In this document: positions 18,794 through 29,289 of the stretch, in pieces
Position numbering within the stretch: position 1 is the stretch's first letter
Layout of the letters: each line of letters opens with the position of its first letter
Source of the DNA: Psychrobacter urativorans
Lineage (GTDB): Bacteria; Pseudomonadota; Gammaproteobacteria; Pseudomonadales; Moraxellaceae
Reading direction: 5' to 3'
DNA: 64,000 nt
Assembly: GCF_904846675.1 (NCBI RefSeq)
Contig: NZ_CAJHBT010000006.1
Span: forward strand, 61,005 to 125,004
The notes under the pieces: model-generated
Told to the model about the DNA's origin: nothing
Databases searched by the model: none
Seen by the model: only the letters and a program-made list of their open reading frames with translations
Made by a program: the position numbers and the translations under genes

Positions 18794-19444
18794 ATGACAA
18801 CCAAACAGCAAGGGCATATCAAAAAATGGCAAGACGACAAAGGCTTTGGCTTTATTGAAACTGAGGCGGGCGAGTCGGTATTTTTTCATGTGAGTGAGTT
18901 TAAAGCCCGTCGTCGGCCTAATGTCGGTGAGCAGGTTGTTTTTATCACTGCTCCAGACAAGCAAGGTCGACTTCAGGCGAAGCAAGTACAAGAGCTTGGC
19001 TTTGTACAGCAACAGATGGCGCAAAAGAACAAACAGATTCGTAAGCGTAATTCACAACGTAGACAGCAATCAGACTTTGAGGCTGGACAAAAGAAACGTT
19101 TATTTCTTGGGGTTGGGTTTTATGCGGTATTGATATTATTAGCAATTATGAACAAACTTAGCTGGCTAGTGGTCGGCTGGTATGCAATATTAGGGCTAAT
19201 AACTTATATGATGTATGCTAAAGACAAAGCCGCTGCCCAAAGGGATGAATGGCGTACATCTGAATCGACCTTACACATTTTAAGTGCGCTCGGCGGCTGG
19301 GTTGGGGCAATGGTTGCTCAGACTTATTTGCGTCATAAGTCACAAAAGCCTGAGTTTCGGATGACATATTATCTGACGGTGGTGATTAACTTGGCAGGGT
19401 TGTTGTTTATTTTAGCGGGTGGGGATTTAGAAGGGTTGTTGTAG
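18794..19444 (+). CDS. Cold-shock domain protein with C-terminal DUF1294 membrane domain
   Basis: A 216-residue two-domain protein. Residues about 5-70 are a cold-shock OB fold with RNA-binding motifs KKWQDDKGFGFIET and SVFFHVSEF. A basic linker (KNKQIRKRNSQRRQQ) leads to two hydrophobic segments near 100-140 and the DUF1294 block (MMYAKDKAAAQRDEWRTSES, then ALGGWVGAMVAQTYLRHKS). The fusion of CSD and DUF1294 is common in Moraxellaceae and pseudomonads; its role is unknown, but it would tether a single-stranded nucleic acid binder to the inner membrane. The ATG at 18794 has TGAGGA upstream. Confidence 0.88.
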   Translation: MTTKQQGHIKKWQDDKGFGFIETEAGESVFFHVSEFKARRRPNVGEQVVFITAPDKQGRLQAKQVQELGFVQQQMAQKNKQIRKRNSQRRQQSDFEAGQKKRLFLGVGFYAVLILLAIMNKLSWLVVGWYAILGLITYMMYAKDKAAAQRDEWRTSESTLHILSALGGWVGAMVAQTYLRHKSQKPEFRMTYYLTVVINLAGLLFILAGGDLEGLL

Positions 19445-19508
19445 ATAATACGTAGGGCGGGTTACGGATTCTCTAACCCTACAGACTTCAAGTTTTTCGG
19501 TAATAATA

Positions 19509-19542
19509 AAAAACCCGCTATAGAATACTATAACGGGTTTTT
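19509..19542. terminator. Bidirectional terminator between CSD/DUF1294 gene and lspA
   Basis: AACCCG-C-TATAG pairs with CTATA-A-CGGGTT (one mismatch), flanked by A-run and T-run, between convergent genes. Confidence 0.85.
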
Positions 19543-19570
19543 TATTTGCACCAATTTATACCAATTCACA

Positions 19571-20431
19571 TCAGCTACTACGCTTTTTTTCCAAAAATAA
19601 CATATCAATGATAATTAAAGCCACACCGATACTAATACTCATATCCGCAATATTAAAGATAGGATAATGCCAGACATCAGCGTTATGAATATGGATAAAG
19701 TCGATAACGTGACCATGCAGCAAACGGTCGATTAAGTTACCAATTGCACCGCCAAGTACCAATGCCAGACCTACGGATAATAGCTTGGCTTGGCGTGGGG
19801 CTTTGATAAGATAACCGATTAAGAATATTGACATAATGAGCGCAAGACCGGAGAAAAACCACTTTTGCCAGCCGCCCGCATCTGCTAAAAAGCTAAACGC
19901 TGCGCCATAGTTATATGCTAGCGTCCAATTGAGGAACGGCTCTACGACTGGCACTGGATCTTGAAAGTTTAGCTTGGTTTCCGCCAGCCATTTTGTCCAT
20001 TGATCAAGACCAAGTACGATAAGAGATAGCAAATACCATGCCAAGGCGCGTTTGCCATTTGCAATAAGCTTAGGCGTTTTGATTAACCGACCTTTAGGAG
20101 TCGATGAGCTGCCAGTCGTCACATGAGCAGGTCTAGGCGCCTCTTGTCTATCATCAGAGCTATCCTCTTCATGCGAAGTATCAGCTGGCTTCTCATCTAC
20201 TTCCTCAACTAGCTTTTTATCCAACGGCTCATCAACCTCGACGATATCTAAGTCAGTTTTATCGTTACTTTCTTCTTCAAGCAACGTATCAGTTGATTTC
20301 TCAACTACTTCCCCACCTAGATTTTTATCCAAATGCTCATCATCTTTGACAGTGTCTAAGTCGGTTTTAACGTTGTTATCTTTGTCATAGTGGGTACGGC
20401 GCTCACGCGTGTTAGGCGGCGTGTTAGGCAT
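19571..20431 (-). CDS. lspA: Lipoprotein signal peptidase II with repeated acidic N-terminal extension
   Basis: A 286-residue inner-membrane aspartyl protease that cleaves prolipoproteins before the lipidated Cys. The core from about residue 125 is standard: LGLDQWTKW, the NYGAAFSF box, and the catalytic Asp motifs [15 protein letters not shown] and [11 protein letters not shown]. Before it lies a cytoplasmic extension of about 115 residues that includes two tandem 36-residue acidic repeats (22-57 and 58-93) starting KTDLD. E. coli LspA is only 164 residues. The ATG at 20431 overlaps the ileS stop by 8 bases, giving translational coupling in the conserved ileS-lspA operon. Confidence 0.92.
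   Translation of the reverse strand: MPNTPPNTRERRTHYDKDNNVKTDLDTVKDDEHLDKNLGGEVVEKSTDTLLEEESNDKTDLDIVEVDEPLDKKLVEEVDEKPADTSHEEDSSDDRQEAPRPAHVTTGSSSTPKGRLIKTPKLIANGKRALAWYLLSLIVLGLDQWTKWLAETKLNFQDPVPVVEPFLNWTLAYNYGAAFSFLADAGGWQKWFFSGLALIMSIFLIGYLIKAPRQAKLLSVGLALVLGGAIGNLIDRLLHGHVIDFIHIHNADVWHYPIFNIADMSISIGVALIIIDMLFLEKKRSS
20153..20368 (-). repeat. Two tandem 108-base coding repeats in lspA
   Basis: They encode residues 22-57 and 58-93 of LspA. About 20 of 36 residues are the same in both copies, with KTDLD at each start and an EE-rich end. Divergence shows the duplication is not recent. Confidence 0.75.
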
Positions 20432-23318
20432 AGTGACGCACCTCGCCGTTACCGAACACGTTAATGACACAGCGTGCGCACAGTTCTGGGTGGGCGTCAT
20501 CGATACCGATGTCATCACGAACATGCCAGCAGCGTACACATTTGGTACCATCGGCAGCGCTAACCTCCACGATTAAGTCGGCTAATTCATCCATACTATT
20601 TTCTGGGTTATTTTCGTTCTTACCTTCATTCTTATTTTTATTAATATTAGCAGGCGCAGCACTCATTGGCTGCAAGGTTGCGCTACTGGTAATTAATACA
20701 AAACGCAGCTCTTCACCTAATTTGGCCAAACTGTCATGCATCGTGCCATCGGCATAAAGGATTACATCTGCTGATAAATTCGCATTGATGAGTTTGTTGC
20801 CACGGGCAGTTTCGATATGTTTATTGACTATATCTTTGGCAGTCATGATGCGCTGCCAGTCATCAGAGCTAATGGCACTCAGCTCAAATTCTGGTAACTC
20901 GTACCACTTTTGGGTAAAGACATAACTATCTGAAGAATCATCATCCGTACCGTGCAGCACTTCCCATGCTTCTTGCGCAGTGAAAGATAAAATTGGCGTA
21001 ATCCAGCGAATCAAAGCTTGGGCGATATGATGAATGGCGGTTTGTGCTGAACGGCGCGGCATGCCATCGGTCTGCGTGGTGTACTGGCGATCTTTAATAA
21101 TATCTAGATAAAATCCACCTAAATCTTGCGAACAAAACGCAGTAATGTGCTGAGTGACTTGATGAAAGTCCATCGCATCATAAGCATCGATGATTTGTGC
21201 TTGTACCGTTTGCGCACGCTCAATGATGAATTTATCAAGGCTGACCAATTTGTTGATATCTACGCTATCGGTTGTTGGATTAAAGTCATCGGTATTGGCC
21301 AATAAAAAGCGCAAGGTATTACGGATACGGCGATACATATCGATGGCGCCTTTGAATACTGTTTTACCTGCATTCATCTCATAACGATAGTCGCTAGAAG
21401 CAATCCATAAACGCAGCATGTCCGCGCCAGTTTTATTAATCTCTTCTTGCGGCGTGATGATGTTGCCAAGAGATTTACTCATCTTGCGGCCATTTTCATC
21501 GACCACAAAACCGTGAGTCAAGACTTGCTTAAATGGCGGGCGTTGATACATCGCCTCAGAAGTTAGCAATGAGGTCTGGAACCAACCGCGATGTTGGTCG
21601 GAGCCTTCTAAATATAAATCTGCAGGATTGGTTAATTCATCACGCTGCTCAAGTACCGTAAAATGCGTCGTCCCTGAGTCAAACCACACGTCAAGAGTAT
21701 CCGTCGCTTTATCATAATCAGCGGCCTCGCTACCTAAGAAGTCCTCACAGCTGGCATCAAACCAAGCTTCAACACCGCCAGCAGCGATTTGCTGTGCAGC
21801 AACTTCCATAAGCTCTAAGGTATTAGGATGCAGCTCACCCGTTTCTTTATGGGTAAAGAACGCAATCGGTACGCCCCAGGTACGCTGACGGGAAATACAC
21901 CAATCTGGACGACCGTTCAGCATAGATTCAATACGATTTTTGCCCCATGTTGGTGTCCAATTCACTGATGGAATGTCAGCGAGTGCGCGCTCACGTAAGC
22001 CTTCAACTTCCATATTAATAAACCACTGCGGCGTCGCCCGAAAGATAATCGGGGACTTATGACGCCAGCAATGCGGATAGCTGTGCTCAATTTTGGTATG
22101 GCTCAGTAGATGATCGTTCTCATGTAAAGTCGCGATGATTTTTGGGTTGGCTTTATAGATATGCTCACCGGCGAATACCGCCGCAGTGCTTAAATAAACG
22201 CCAGTACCGCTGACTGGGTTTTCAACCGGTAAGTCATATTTAAGACCGACAATATAATCGTCTAAACCATGACCGGGTGCGGTATGTACTAAACCAGTAC
22301 CACTGTCGGTAGTGACATGGTCGCCTAAGATTAATGGCACTTGACGGTCTTCAATAAGTGGATGCTGAGCATGCAGGCATTCAAGCTCGCGGCCTGTTAC
22401 GGTCGCGAGTACGCCTTGATTGCTTAACTCTAGTGCCGTCAACGCCGTGTCGATAAGGTCAGTGGCTAATAACAAGTTGCCCTTTTCAGTAGCAACCACG
22501 CTATAGTCATGTTCAGGATGCACGGCAATCGCTTGGTTGGCAGGCAATGTCCAAGGTGTTGTCGTCCAAATGACTGCGGCAATGCTATCTTTTATCTCAG
22601 CGAACGCCGCGACCTTTTCGGTATCTAATACATCAAAGCTAACATAAATCGCGTCGGAGACTTTGTCTTGGTATTCAACTTCCGCTTCCGCCAATGCTGA
22701 GCTACAGTCCAAGCACCAGTTGACCGGCTTCATACCACGCGTGACATGACCGTTATCATAGATTTTAGCCAGTGCTCGCACGATATTGGCTTCTTGTGAG
22801 AAGTTCATGGTCAAATAAGGATTATCCCAATCCCCAAAAATACCTAAACGTTTGAAGTCTGCTTTTTGCAGCTCTACTTGGCTACTGGCATATTCGCGGC
22901 AGAGACCACGAAATTCTGTTGCCGAAACCTTTTGGCCGACTTTACCGACTTTTGCTTCGACCTTTTGCTCAATCGGTAGACCGTGGCAGTCCCAACCGGG
23001 AACATAAGGCGCATCAAATCCTGACAAGGTTTTGGACTTTACAATAATGTCTTTCAACACCTTATTGACGGCATGACCTAAGTGAATCTGACCGTTGGCA
23101 TAGGGAGGGCCATCGTGCAAAATATATTTAGGCGCGCCTACGCGGGCCTGACGAATCTTGCCATAGACGTCGTCCACCTCCCATGCGCTTAGCCAATCAG
23201 GCTCACGTTTGGCCAGATTGGCACGCATTGGAAATACGGTATCGGCCAGGTTAAGGGTGTCTTTATAATCAAAGCTGGGCTTATCAGTAGCGTCTTTATT
23301 CATAGGTTTGTCAGTCAT
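20424..23318 (-). CDS. ileS: Isoleucyl-tRNA synthetase
   Basis: A 964-residue class I synthetase that charges tRNA-Ile in the cytoplasm and edits misactivated valine. The HIGH motif is in [18 protein letters not shown], the KMSKS motif in [11 protein letters not shown], and the CP1 editing domain includes [13 protein letters not shown]. The C-terminal zinc finger [10 protein letters not shown]...CARCV is present, as in bacterial type enzymes such as E. coli IleRS. An Asn/Lys/Glu-rich stretch just before the zinc finger (around [12 protein letters not shown]) is a lineage-specific insertion. lspA follows with an 8-base overlap. Confidence 0.98.
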   Translation of the reverse strand: MTDKPMNKDATDKPSFDYKDTLNLADTVFPMRANLAKREPDWLSAWEVDDVYGKIRQARVGAPKYILHDGPPYANGQIHLGHAVNKVLKDIIVKSKTLSGFDAPYVPGWDCHGLPIEQKVEAKVGKVGQKVSATEFRGLCREYASSQVELQKADFKRLGIFGDWDNPYLTMNFSQEANIVRALAKIYDNGHVTRGMKPVNWCLDCSSALAEAEVEYQDKVSDAIYVSFDVLDTEKVAAFAEIKDSIAAVIWTTTPWTLPANQAIAVHPEHDYSVVATEKGNLLLATDLIDTALTALELSNQGVLATVTGRELECLHAQHPLIEDRQVPLILGDHVTTDSGTGLVHTAPGHGLDDYIVGLKYDLPVENPVSGTGVYLSTAAVFAGEHIYKANPKIIATLHENDHLLSHTKIEHSYPHCWRHKSPIIFRATPQWFINMEVEGLRERALADIPSVNWTPTWGKNRIESMLNGRPDWCISRQRTWGVPIAFFTHKETGELHPNTLELMEVAAQQIAAGGVEAWFDASCEDFLGSEAADYDKATDTLDVWFDSGTTHFTVLEQRDELTNPADLYLEGSDQHRGWFQTSLLTSEAMYQRPPFKQVLTHGFVVDENGRKMSKSLGNIITPQEEINKTGADMLRLWIASSDYRYEMNAGKTVFKGAIDMYRRIRNTLRFLLANTDDFNPTTDSVDINKLVSLDKFIIERAQTVQAQIIDAYDAMDFHQVTQHITAFCSQDLGGFYLDIIKDRQYTTQTDGMPRRSAQTAIHHIAQALIRWITPILSFTAQEAWEVLHGTDDDSSDSYVFTQKWYELPEFELSAISSDDWQRIMTAKDIVNKHIETARGNKLINANLSADVILYADGTMHDSLAKLGEELRFVLITSSATLQPMSAAPANINKNKNEGKNENNPENSMDELADLIVEVSAADGTKCVRCWHVRDDIGIDDAHPELCARCVINVFGNGEVRHYA

Positions 23319-24378
23319 AGAAAGGTTCTTTATTTGAAGGATAGAGTTTGATTCGAAGAAGGGTGTTTGGTTTGCAAAAATCGATATGAATAGTAAATTA
23401 ACAATAGAACAAATATAGGATAAAAAATCGGTCTATAAAAATGAGTGGCCAAAATAAGCAATTATAACGAAGCTATTATATGACAAAATGAGTAGGGTAA
23501 AAAGAGCTGTAGCACCGACTCTATATTTAAGTAGGATTTAAGTAAAAAAATGTACAACTGTACTTAACAACGGTTCGATATTGTGCTAACTTATTAGTTG
23601 TTAATAAAAGACTATGTAGTCTTAATAGTTATATGAATCCATAGCAGTCATTATATCTGATTATCATATTTTTAATATAATGACTAGCTACAGCCATATA
23701 AATTATGCTATAAACTAAGAGTAAATGACAACCGCGCTATTATTGACCATTATCTTATCATTAAATGAGGGTTAACGCTTATCATCACAAGAGAGTGTTG
23801 AATAACCTCTGTTATTGTCAGCTCTGTGATATTAGATGTGCTATAAGGTATAGCAAGCATATTGATAAATTGTCCATTTACAAACATATTTTCAAGATAT
23901 CACTATCATCGCAACACGGTAATACCTTCAGTAAGACCATTAGCAGTAACCATCTAACAGCGATACTCTAATACCATTTTCCAAGCCGTCACTATCAGCA
24001 GATTAATAACACTACCTGCAATAGCGCCGCCCAGTAATCTTTAGTAGCCAAGCTACCACATACCTTTAACCATAACTATTTTGGCATTATGAAGCTGCCT
24101 TGGTATTGCGCGCATTATAAATGCTGCCTGACTATTTATTAATATCGATTAGTAACTTCAGTCATTAATAAGCACTGATTACTAATATCAACAACAATAA
24201 TCATAGATGTACCTAAACGTGCTGACCCTATCGGTCACAGCCATAAGTAATGTTTAACGTTTCTGTTTATAGATTAAAAATTATTCACCGTATTTGTACT
24301 GACATTTAAAAACCAAATTATAAGTTCAGAGTTAAATTATAAGTCTTACCTAAAACAACAACCACGCAAGGAGCAATA
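23319..24378. other. 1.06-kb intergenic region between ileS and ald
   Basis: The longest unexplained gap on the backbone. The frame at 23765-23971 has Tyr/His/Ile-rich, non-protein-like composition and no ribosome site. ribF, often upstream of ileS, is absent. A short dyad TTAGTAA/TTACTAA (24149-24185) about 200 bases before ald could be regulatory. Nothing else was recognised; a small RNA cannot be excluded. Confidence 0.5.
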
Positions 24379-25494
24379 ATGAGAGTAGGTATCCCAAGGG
24401 AAGTTAAAAATAACGAAAACCGTGTAGGTTTGCCACCAAGCGGCATTAGTGCCTTAGTTGATGGCGGTCATGACGTTTATGTTGAGACCAATGCGGGTCT
24501 CGGTTCACAGTTCACCGATGCTGATTATAAAGAGGCAGGCGCGACCATCGTTGAAAACGCTGCAGAAGTATGGGATGTTGAGCTGGTCGTCAAAGTCAAA
24601 GAACCTCAACCTGAAGAGTATTCATATCTAACCGAAGGTCTGATGCTATTCACTTATCTACATTTGGCCAATGAGCCTAAACTTGCCAAGGTATTGGTCG
24701 ATAATAAGGTGACAGCGATTGCTTATGAGACGGTTCAATTAGCAGACAATTCATTGCCGTTATTAACGCCCATGAGTGAGATTGCAGGGCGTATGAGTAC
24801 GCAAATTGGCGCACAGTTCTTGCAGTCTTTTTATGGTGGTAAAGGTATCTTACTTGGCGGCGTGCCTGGTGTCCAAAGAGGCAAAGTTACCATTATTGGT
24901 GGCGGTGTATCAGGTACTGAAGCGGCCAAAATAGCCATCGGTCTTCGTGCTGACGTGACTATTTTAGACCTAAATCCTACACGTCTTAAGCAGCTGTCTG
25001 AGATGTTTGGTAGCGGTGTACAGACATTGATGTCAACCAAAGCCAACATTGCTGATAGTGTTAAAGACAGTGACCTTGTGATTGGTGCGGTACTGATTCC
25101 GGGCGCAGCAACACCGAAACTGGTATCTGAGGAGATGATCAAGTCAATGGGTGATGGCGGTGTGGTCATTGATATTGCCATTGACCAAGGTGGCCTGTTT
25201 GAGACTACTGACCATATGACCACTCACGATAATCCTACCTATACCAAGCATGGCATTATTCACTACGCAGTTGCGAATATTCCTGGTGCCGTCCCACGCA
25301 CCTCAACTATGGCACTGTCTAACGTTACTTTACCGTACGTGACTGCGCTGGCTAATAAAGGCTTTGAGAAAGCTTGTAATGACAACGAAGCACTCGCCAA
25401 AGGCGTGAATACTGCTAAAGGTTACGTCACCTATAAAGCAGTTGCAGAAGCGTTGGATTATGATTACAAAGAGCTTAGCTCGTTAAATAAGTAG
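24379..25494 (+). CDS. ald: Alanine dehydrogenase
   Basis: A 371-residue NAD-dependent enzyme interconverting L-alanine and pyruvate plus ammonium in the cytoplasm. The start [18 protein letters not shown], the catalytic region [12 protein letters not shown], the hinge QIGAQFLQ and the Rossmann loop [15 protein letters not shown] are those of bacterial Ald. Length matches. A strong AAGGAG site precedes the ATG. It is monocistronic behind a long upstream region, consistent with control by an Lrp/AldR-type regulator, though no such site was identified with confidence. Confidence 0.96.
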   Translation: MRVGIPREVKNNENRVGLPPSGISALVDGGHDVYVETNAGLGSQFTDADYKEAGATIVENAAEVWDVELVVKVKEPQPEEYSYLTEGLMLFTYLHLANEPKLAKVLVDNKVTAIAYETVQLADNSLPLLTPMSEIAGRMSTQIGAQFLQSFYGGKGILLGGVPGVQRGKVTIIGGGVSGTEAAKIAIGLRADVTILDLNPTRLKQLSEMFGSGVQTLMSTKANIADSVKDSDLVIGAVLIPGAATPKLVSEEMIKSMGDGGVVIDIAIDQGGLFETTDHMTTHDNPTYTKHGIIHYAVANIPGAVPRTSTMALSNVTLPYVTALANKGFEKACNDNEALAKGVNTAKGYVTYKAVAEALDYDYKELSSLNK

Positions 25495-25562
25495 CCTATT
25501 CTTAGGTGATTTACGCTTAAGTGATCAGAGCTAACAATACTAACTAAAGTTAATGTTGTTAG

Positions 25563-25630
25563 AAGCCTGTGAAATGATTGTTTATCCCAGTATGACTATT
25601 GGTATAAATTTTCACTTAGCAGGCTTTTTT
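25563..25630. terminator. Terminator between ald and the thioredoxin-like gene
   Basis: AAGCCTG and TGAAA on the left pair with TTTCA and CAGGCTT on the right around a long loop, followed by TTTTTT. It serves ald and possibly the convergent gene. Confidence 0.75.
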
Positions 25631-25654
25631 TATTACAACATATTGGTTCTAACA

Positions 25655-26242
25655 CTACCATACTGAACTCAGCCACAATCTAAGTTTAAGTGACCATAAC
25701 GGTTGAATACCCGTTAATCCTTGGGTCATCTCGCCGTCTTTTAAAATCACATACGATGGGGTGACTTGTCCTTGCCAATCAGCGAAAATTTCCCCCTCTT
25801 GATCATTGACTGTAGTGAAGTTATAGTTATGTTCGTTTAGATAGTTATGTAGCTCTTGATCGCTACCTGACTTTATAGCGATAGTGACCACTGGATAGCT
25901 TCCTGCGGCCGAAAGAGAGTTCACCGCTGGTGAGGTAGTGCGGCATATCGGACACCACGTTCCCCAAAAATATACCAGCGTTGGTTTATCTGCACTGAGG
26001 CTTGCCAAATCAACCATTTGCCCTTGGTAATCAGTCAGTTGCAACTGTGGATTGGCTGGCATGACCGGCTGACGCCACCAGTTAATCGCGGTATAAATAA
26101 TGACAAACACTATGCCATATAACAGCACGGTCTTGAGCACTGATAGCAGCTTTTGCATTGGGCTTTTTTTTAATTCTAGCTTAGCACTGGTGTTGTCATT
26201 AGGATTGTCTATATTGGCTTTAGAATTACTATCAATAGTCAT
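25655..26242 (-). CDS. Membrane-anchored thioredoxin-like protein (TlpA/ScsD type)
   Basis: A 195-residue protein with a short hydrophilic cytoplasmic N-terminus, one transmembrane segment (about residues 37-53, VLLYGIVFVIIYTAINW), and a periplasmic thioredoxin fold. The redox motif is Cys-Pro-Ile-Cys in VYFWGTWCPICRTTSP, and the cis-Pro is in QVTPSYVIL. The CPIC dipeptide and anchor match the TlpA/ScsD group, which reduces or protects periplasmic thiols, for example under copper stress or in cytochrome c maturation. No scsABC partners are adjacent, so the partner is unknown. Confidence 0.83.
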   Translation of the reverse strand: MTIDSNSKANIDNPNDNTSAKLELKKSPMQKLLSVLKTVLLYGIVFVIIYTAINWWRQPVMPANPQLQLTDYQGQMVDLASLSADKPTLVYFWGTWCPICRTTSPAVNSLSAAGSYPVVTIAIKSGSDQELHNYLNEHNYNFTTVNDQEGEIFADWQGQVTPSYVILKDGEMTQGLTGIQPLWSLKLRLWLSSVW

Positions 26243-26297
26243 AGCATCTACTTTTTTAAGTGTATTGTCTTTGGTTAATCAGTTTTTAGATAAAAAT

Positions 26298-26325
26298 AAA
26301 CGGCTGAATCATCAGCCGTTTTATC
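26298..26325 (-). terminator. Terminator of the GNAT-nitrilase gene
   Basis: AAACGGCTGA pairs with TCAGCCGTTT around a short loop; the minus strand continues with T-rich sequence. Confidence 0.8.
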
Positions 26326-26377
26326 AAAATAGTTACTATTAGAGTAGGAACTTCTTAGTAGAGAATCCACAATGCAT

Positions 26378-28015
26378 TTAAGGTTTTTGGGCATGACCTT
26401 GTAGCGGATCTCCAGTGAGGACACTGCCAGTATTTTCTCGGCGTTCTTCATCAGTTAGCTTACTAGCGGAGACTTTCGCTTTTTTCTTCCATTTAAGACT
26501 GAATAAATCATCACGGCGATCAATTAGATTGTGTACTGACCCTTCGTTACGGACGTGGGTGAGCTTATCTAGATTGACGTCGGAGAAAAATACCATTTCA
26601 GTATTGGCAGTGGTTTCCGCCATAATAGCATCATGCGGAAAAGCAAAGTCTGATGGCGAAAAAACTGAGGACTGCGCGTATTGAATATCAAGGCTTTCAA
26701 CTTGTGGCAAGTTACCGACTGAGCCGCACACCATAACATAGCATTCGTTTTCTATAGCACGCGCTTGGGCGCAGTGACGCACGCGCAAATAGGCATTTTT
26801 GGTATCCGTCCAAAAGGGTACAAACAAAATATCCATATCATCAAGTGCCAGCAGACGAGCCAGCTCTGGGAACTCAACATCGTAGCAGACTAAAATGCCA
26901 ATTCGTCCAGAATCGGTATCGAACACTTGCACTTGATCGCCGCCTTCAATGACCCACGCGCTACGCTCATGCGGGGTGATATGAATTTTGCGTTGCTCCT
27001 CGACGGTACCGTCGCGACGGCATAAATAACTGACGTTATATAAGGTGTCGTTTTCATCTAACAGCGGCATAGAACCCACGATAACATTGACGTTATAGCT
27101 GACTGCTAAATGCGAGACTTCATTTTTAAACCACTCGGTATAACCGGCTAAGAAGCGAATAGCAATGTTTTGGTCCGTGGATTCGCATAGTCCCATTAAG
27201 GGCGCATTAAAGAACTCAGGTAGGCAAGCAAAATCTGAGTTGTAATCGGCCATGACATCAACAAAAAACTCGACTTGTTGCAGTAGCTCTTCAGGAGATT
27301 CGACCTCACGCATCTGCCACTGAATACCGCCAATCCGAACCTCAGACTTACGAGTATTGGGCTTATAATCTTGCGGCTCGTAATAAATATTTGCCCACTC
27401 AAGTAAGGTTGCAAAGCCTTTAGACTGTTTGTCATCAGGTAAATAAGCGGTCAAAATTCGCTTAACAATAAAACCATTGGATAGCTGAAAGGACAAGGCT
27501 GAATCATGAATTTCACGGGATTCAACAGCATCAATATATTCGCCTGGTGTTAAGTCTTTATGGTTATAATAATTAGGAATCCGGCCGCCAGCAAGAATAG
27601 CGCGGAAGTTCAACTGTCGGCACAGCTCTTTACGGGCGTCATAAAGACGGCGGCCAAGACGATAACCGCGATATTCAGGATCAATGAGGGCATCTAACCC
27701 ATAAATGGCATCACCTTTGGGATTGTCTTTGATAATTTCCTTTAGCCCAATGAGATCATCATAAGTATGCGGATTAGAAAATCTAGCATAATCAACCCGC
27801 ACCGAGAGTACCATACCAATCAATTGATCATGATCAAACAAAGCAATTTGCCCCTCTGGAAAAGCATCAATTAAGGTGTGAATGGTGTTTTTCGACCACG
27901 ACCCACCCAAGTTGGCATAAACGCGATCCATTAATTCTTTTAATTGAGGATAGTCTTTCTTCTTAATTTCAGCAATTGTAAGATGAAAGTCATCGATTTT
28001 TTCTATTTTGCTCAT
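26378..28015 (-). CDS. Fusion of GNAT acetyltransferase and carbon-nitrogen hydrolase domains
   Basis: A 545-residue two-domain protein. Residues about 10-200 form a GNAT fold with the acetyl-CoA loop RGYRLGRRLYDARKEL. From about residue 225 a nitrilase-superfamily amidase follows with its catalytic triad: Glu in CLPEFFNAPL, Lys in QRKIHITPHER, and Cys in GILVCYDVEFPE. The same domain fusion is widespread in bacteria but biochemically poorly described. It could acylate and then hydrolyse an amide, or couple recognition with deamidation. The gene is alone between terminators. Confidence 0.88.
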   Translation of the reverse strand: MSKIEKIDDFHLTIAEIKKKDYPQLKELMDRVYANLGGSWSKNTIHTLIDAFPEGQIALFDHDQLIGMVLSVRVDYARFSNPHTYDDLIGLKEIIKDNPKGDAIYGLDALIDPEYRGYRLGRRLYDARKELCRQLNFRAILAGGRIPNYYNHKDLTPGEYIDAVESREIHDSALSFQLSNGFIVKRILTAYLPDDKQSKGFATLLEWANIYYEPQDYKPNTRKSEVRIGGIQWQMREVESPEELLQQVEFFVDVMADYNSDFACLPEFFNAPLMGLCESTDQNIAIRFLAGYTEWFKNEVSHLAVSYNVNVIVGSMPLLDENDTLYNVSYLCRRDGTVEEQRKIHITPHERSAWVIEGGDQVQVFDTDSGRIGILVCYDVEFPELARLLALDDMDILFVPFWTDTKNAYLRVRHCAQARAIENECYVMVCGSVGNLPQVESLDIQYAQSSVFSPSDFAFPHDAIMAETTANTEMVFFSDVNLDKLTHVRNEGSVHNLIDRRDDLFSLKWKKKAKVSASKLTDEERRENTGSVLTGDPLQGHAQKP

Positions 28016-28510
28016 AGTAATCCTGTATTAGCGGTGTGATGGCGCTAGATGGGCATCGCTGCTGTTGATTTCTTTAAGTTATCAGCTCTAATAAGTATAG
28101 AGAACCGTATTATAAACGCAAAAATCATCAGTGGGGTTATGGTCGGTAACAGCTGCTGCTAGACTTCAAGCTATTCCGTAATAAGCATCTAAGTTGTGGA
28201 CTTAAAACGATATCAATAGTGTCACATTAAGGTTACAATATTTCAGCCATTACAATAGTTTGTCGCGTCTAGCGCCTAACTTCTCGCTTAGTTTATGCAG
28301 AAGATCTAAATCTTTGCTTATGGTTGTTATGATAACAAGCTTGGCGCGCAATAAAAGTGCAACGTAGTAACCGTTTGCTATGATTTTGTGAGCACTGGCA
28401 GTGCCATTTTATGATGGCGCCAATTTTATCGTGTTAACTTGAATATTTTATACTTATTCATTTAGGTTTTGCGCCGCTGAAAATGGCAGCTGATTAGGAT
28501 TATTTTTTTT
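28016..28510. other. Divergent promoter region GNAT-nitrilase / BLUF gene
   Basis: 495 bases without a gene. The BLUF gene has no clear ribosome site. No operator or RNA was recognised. Confidence 0.5.
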
Positions 28511-29140
28511 ATGCCTTTAGGTCATATTGATACGGTAAGTACTTTAGAAGAACTAGACGATACGGCGCTGGTACAGCTGGTATATGTAAGTAGCCTCACT
28601 TTAAAGGGTCGGTTGAGTACGTCGATTTTTGCTGAGCTTGAAGGTCATGCCCGCGCTTATAATGAACAGCATAATATTACTGGCATTTTGTGCTATGGTA
28701 ATGGCCATTTTTTACAATGTATTGAGGGTAACAAAGTACAAGTGTTAACGCTACAACAGCGGATATTCACCGATAAGCGGCATAAGAATTTAAATATTCT
28801 GTTAGTACAGGCTATTGATACCCGCAGCTTTTTTGATTGGCGTATGCGGTCGCTGTTTTTGGAGCGCTGGCTGTGGTCACCTGCGACCAAGCAACAAGCC
28901 ACTCAGCTGTCACCGTTTTTACCGTTCGCGCCCCATGGGTGGTCATCTAAGCGAACTGAGCAGTTTTTACAGACTATTAAGACCTTTGATACGGCGCCGC
29001 ATATCAAAGCGGCTGGCATTACCTATAATGCCTTGGGTAATATGGTCAGTCATATCGTCGCACCGCATCAGGCATTTTTAATGGTACAAGCCGTCTTAAG
29101 CGTGTTGATTGTCGTCGCTATAATATTACTGTTTTTATAA
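28511..29140 (+). CDS. BLUF-domain blue-light sensor with C-terminal membrane anchor
   Basis: A 209-residue protein. The BLUF domain (about residues 16-110) binds FAD: the key Tyr is in LVQLVYVSSLT, the flavin-contacting Asn/Gln are in HNITGILCYGNGHFLQCIEG, and the family end is FFDWRMRSL. Light rearranges the hydrogen bond of this Tyr-Gln pair. No enzymatic output domain follows; instead there is a linker and a C-terminal hydrophobic helix (about 190-209, VLSVLIVVAIILLFL). It would therefore signal at the inner membrane through an unknown partner. Acinetobacter BlsA is a stand-alone short BLUF protein controlling motility, so a comparable role is conceivable. Confidence 0.87.
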   Translation: MPLGHIDTVSTLEELDDTALVQLVYVSSLTLKGRLSTSIFAELEGHARAYNEQHNITGILCYGNGHFLQCIEGNKVQVLTLQQRIFTDKRHKNLNILLVQAIDTRSFFDWRMRSLFLERWLWSPATKQQATQLSPFLPFAPHGWSSKRTEQFLQTIKTFDTAPHIKAAGITYNALGNMVSHIVAPHQAFLMVQAVLSVLIVVAIILLFL

Positions 29141-29193
29141 TATAATATTTTATTTACCCTATAATTTCATTTACCTTATAAGAAGTGCAATAG

Positions 29194-29232
29194 AGAATGA
29201 CGCTCAGTAGTGATACTGGCGTCATTTTTTCA
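29194..29232. terminator. Bidirectional terminator between BLUF and FAD-oxidase genes
   Basis: GAATGACGC pairs with GCGTCATT, followed by TTTTTT, between convergent genes. Confidence 0.8.
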
Positions 29233-29289
29233 TTCAAAAAAGTGATTTAAGCAATTTTCTGACTCAATTTTGATAGGTAATGCCACTTA

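Noticed and set aside
23765..23971. 68-codon frame in the ileS-ald gap
   Set aside because: No Shine-Dalgarno, and composition unlike a protein; the gap looks non-coding.
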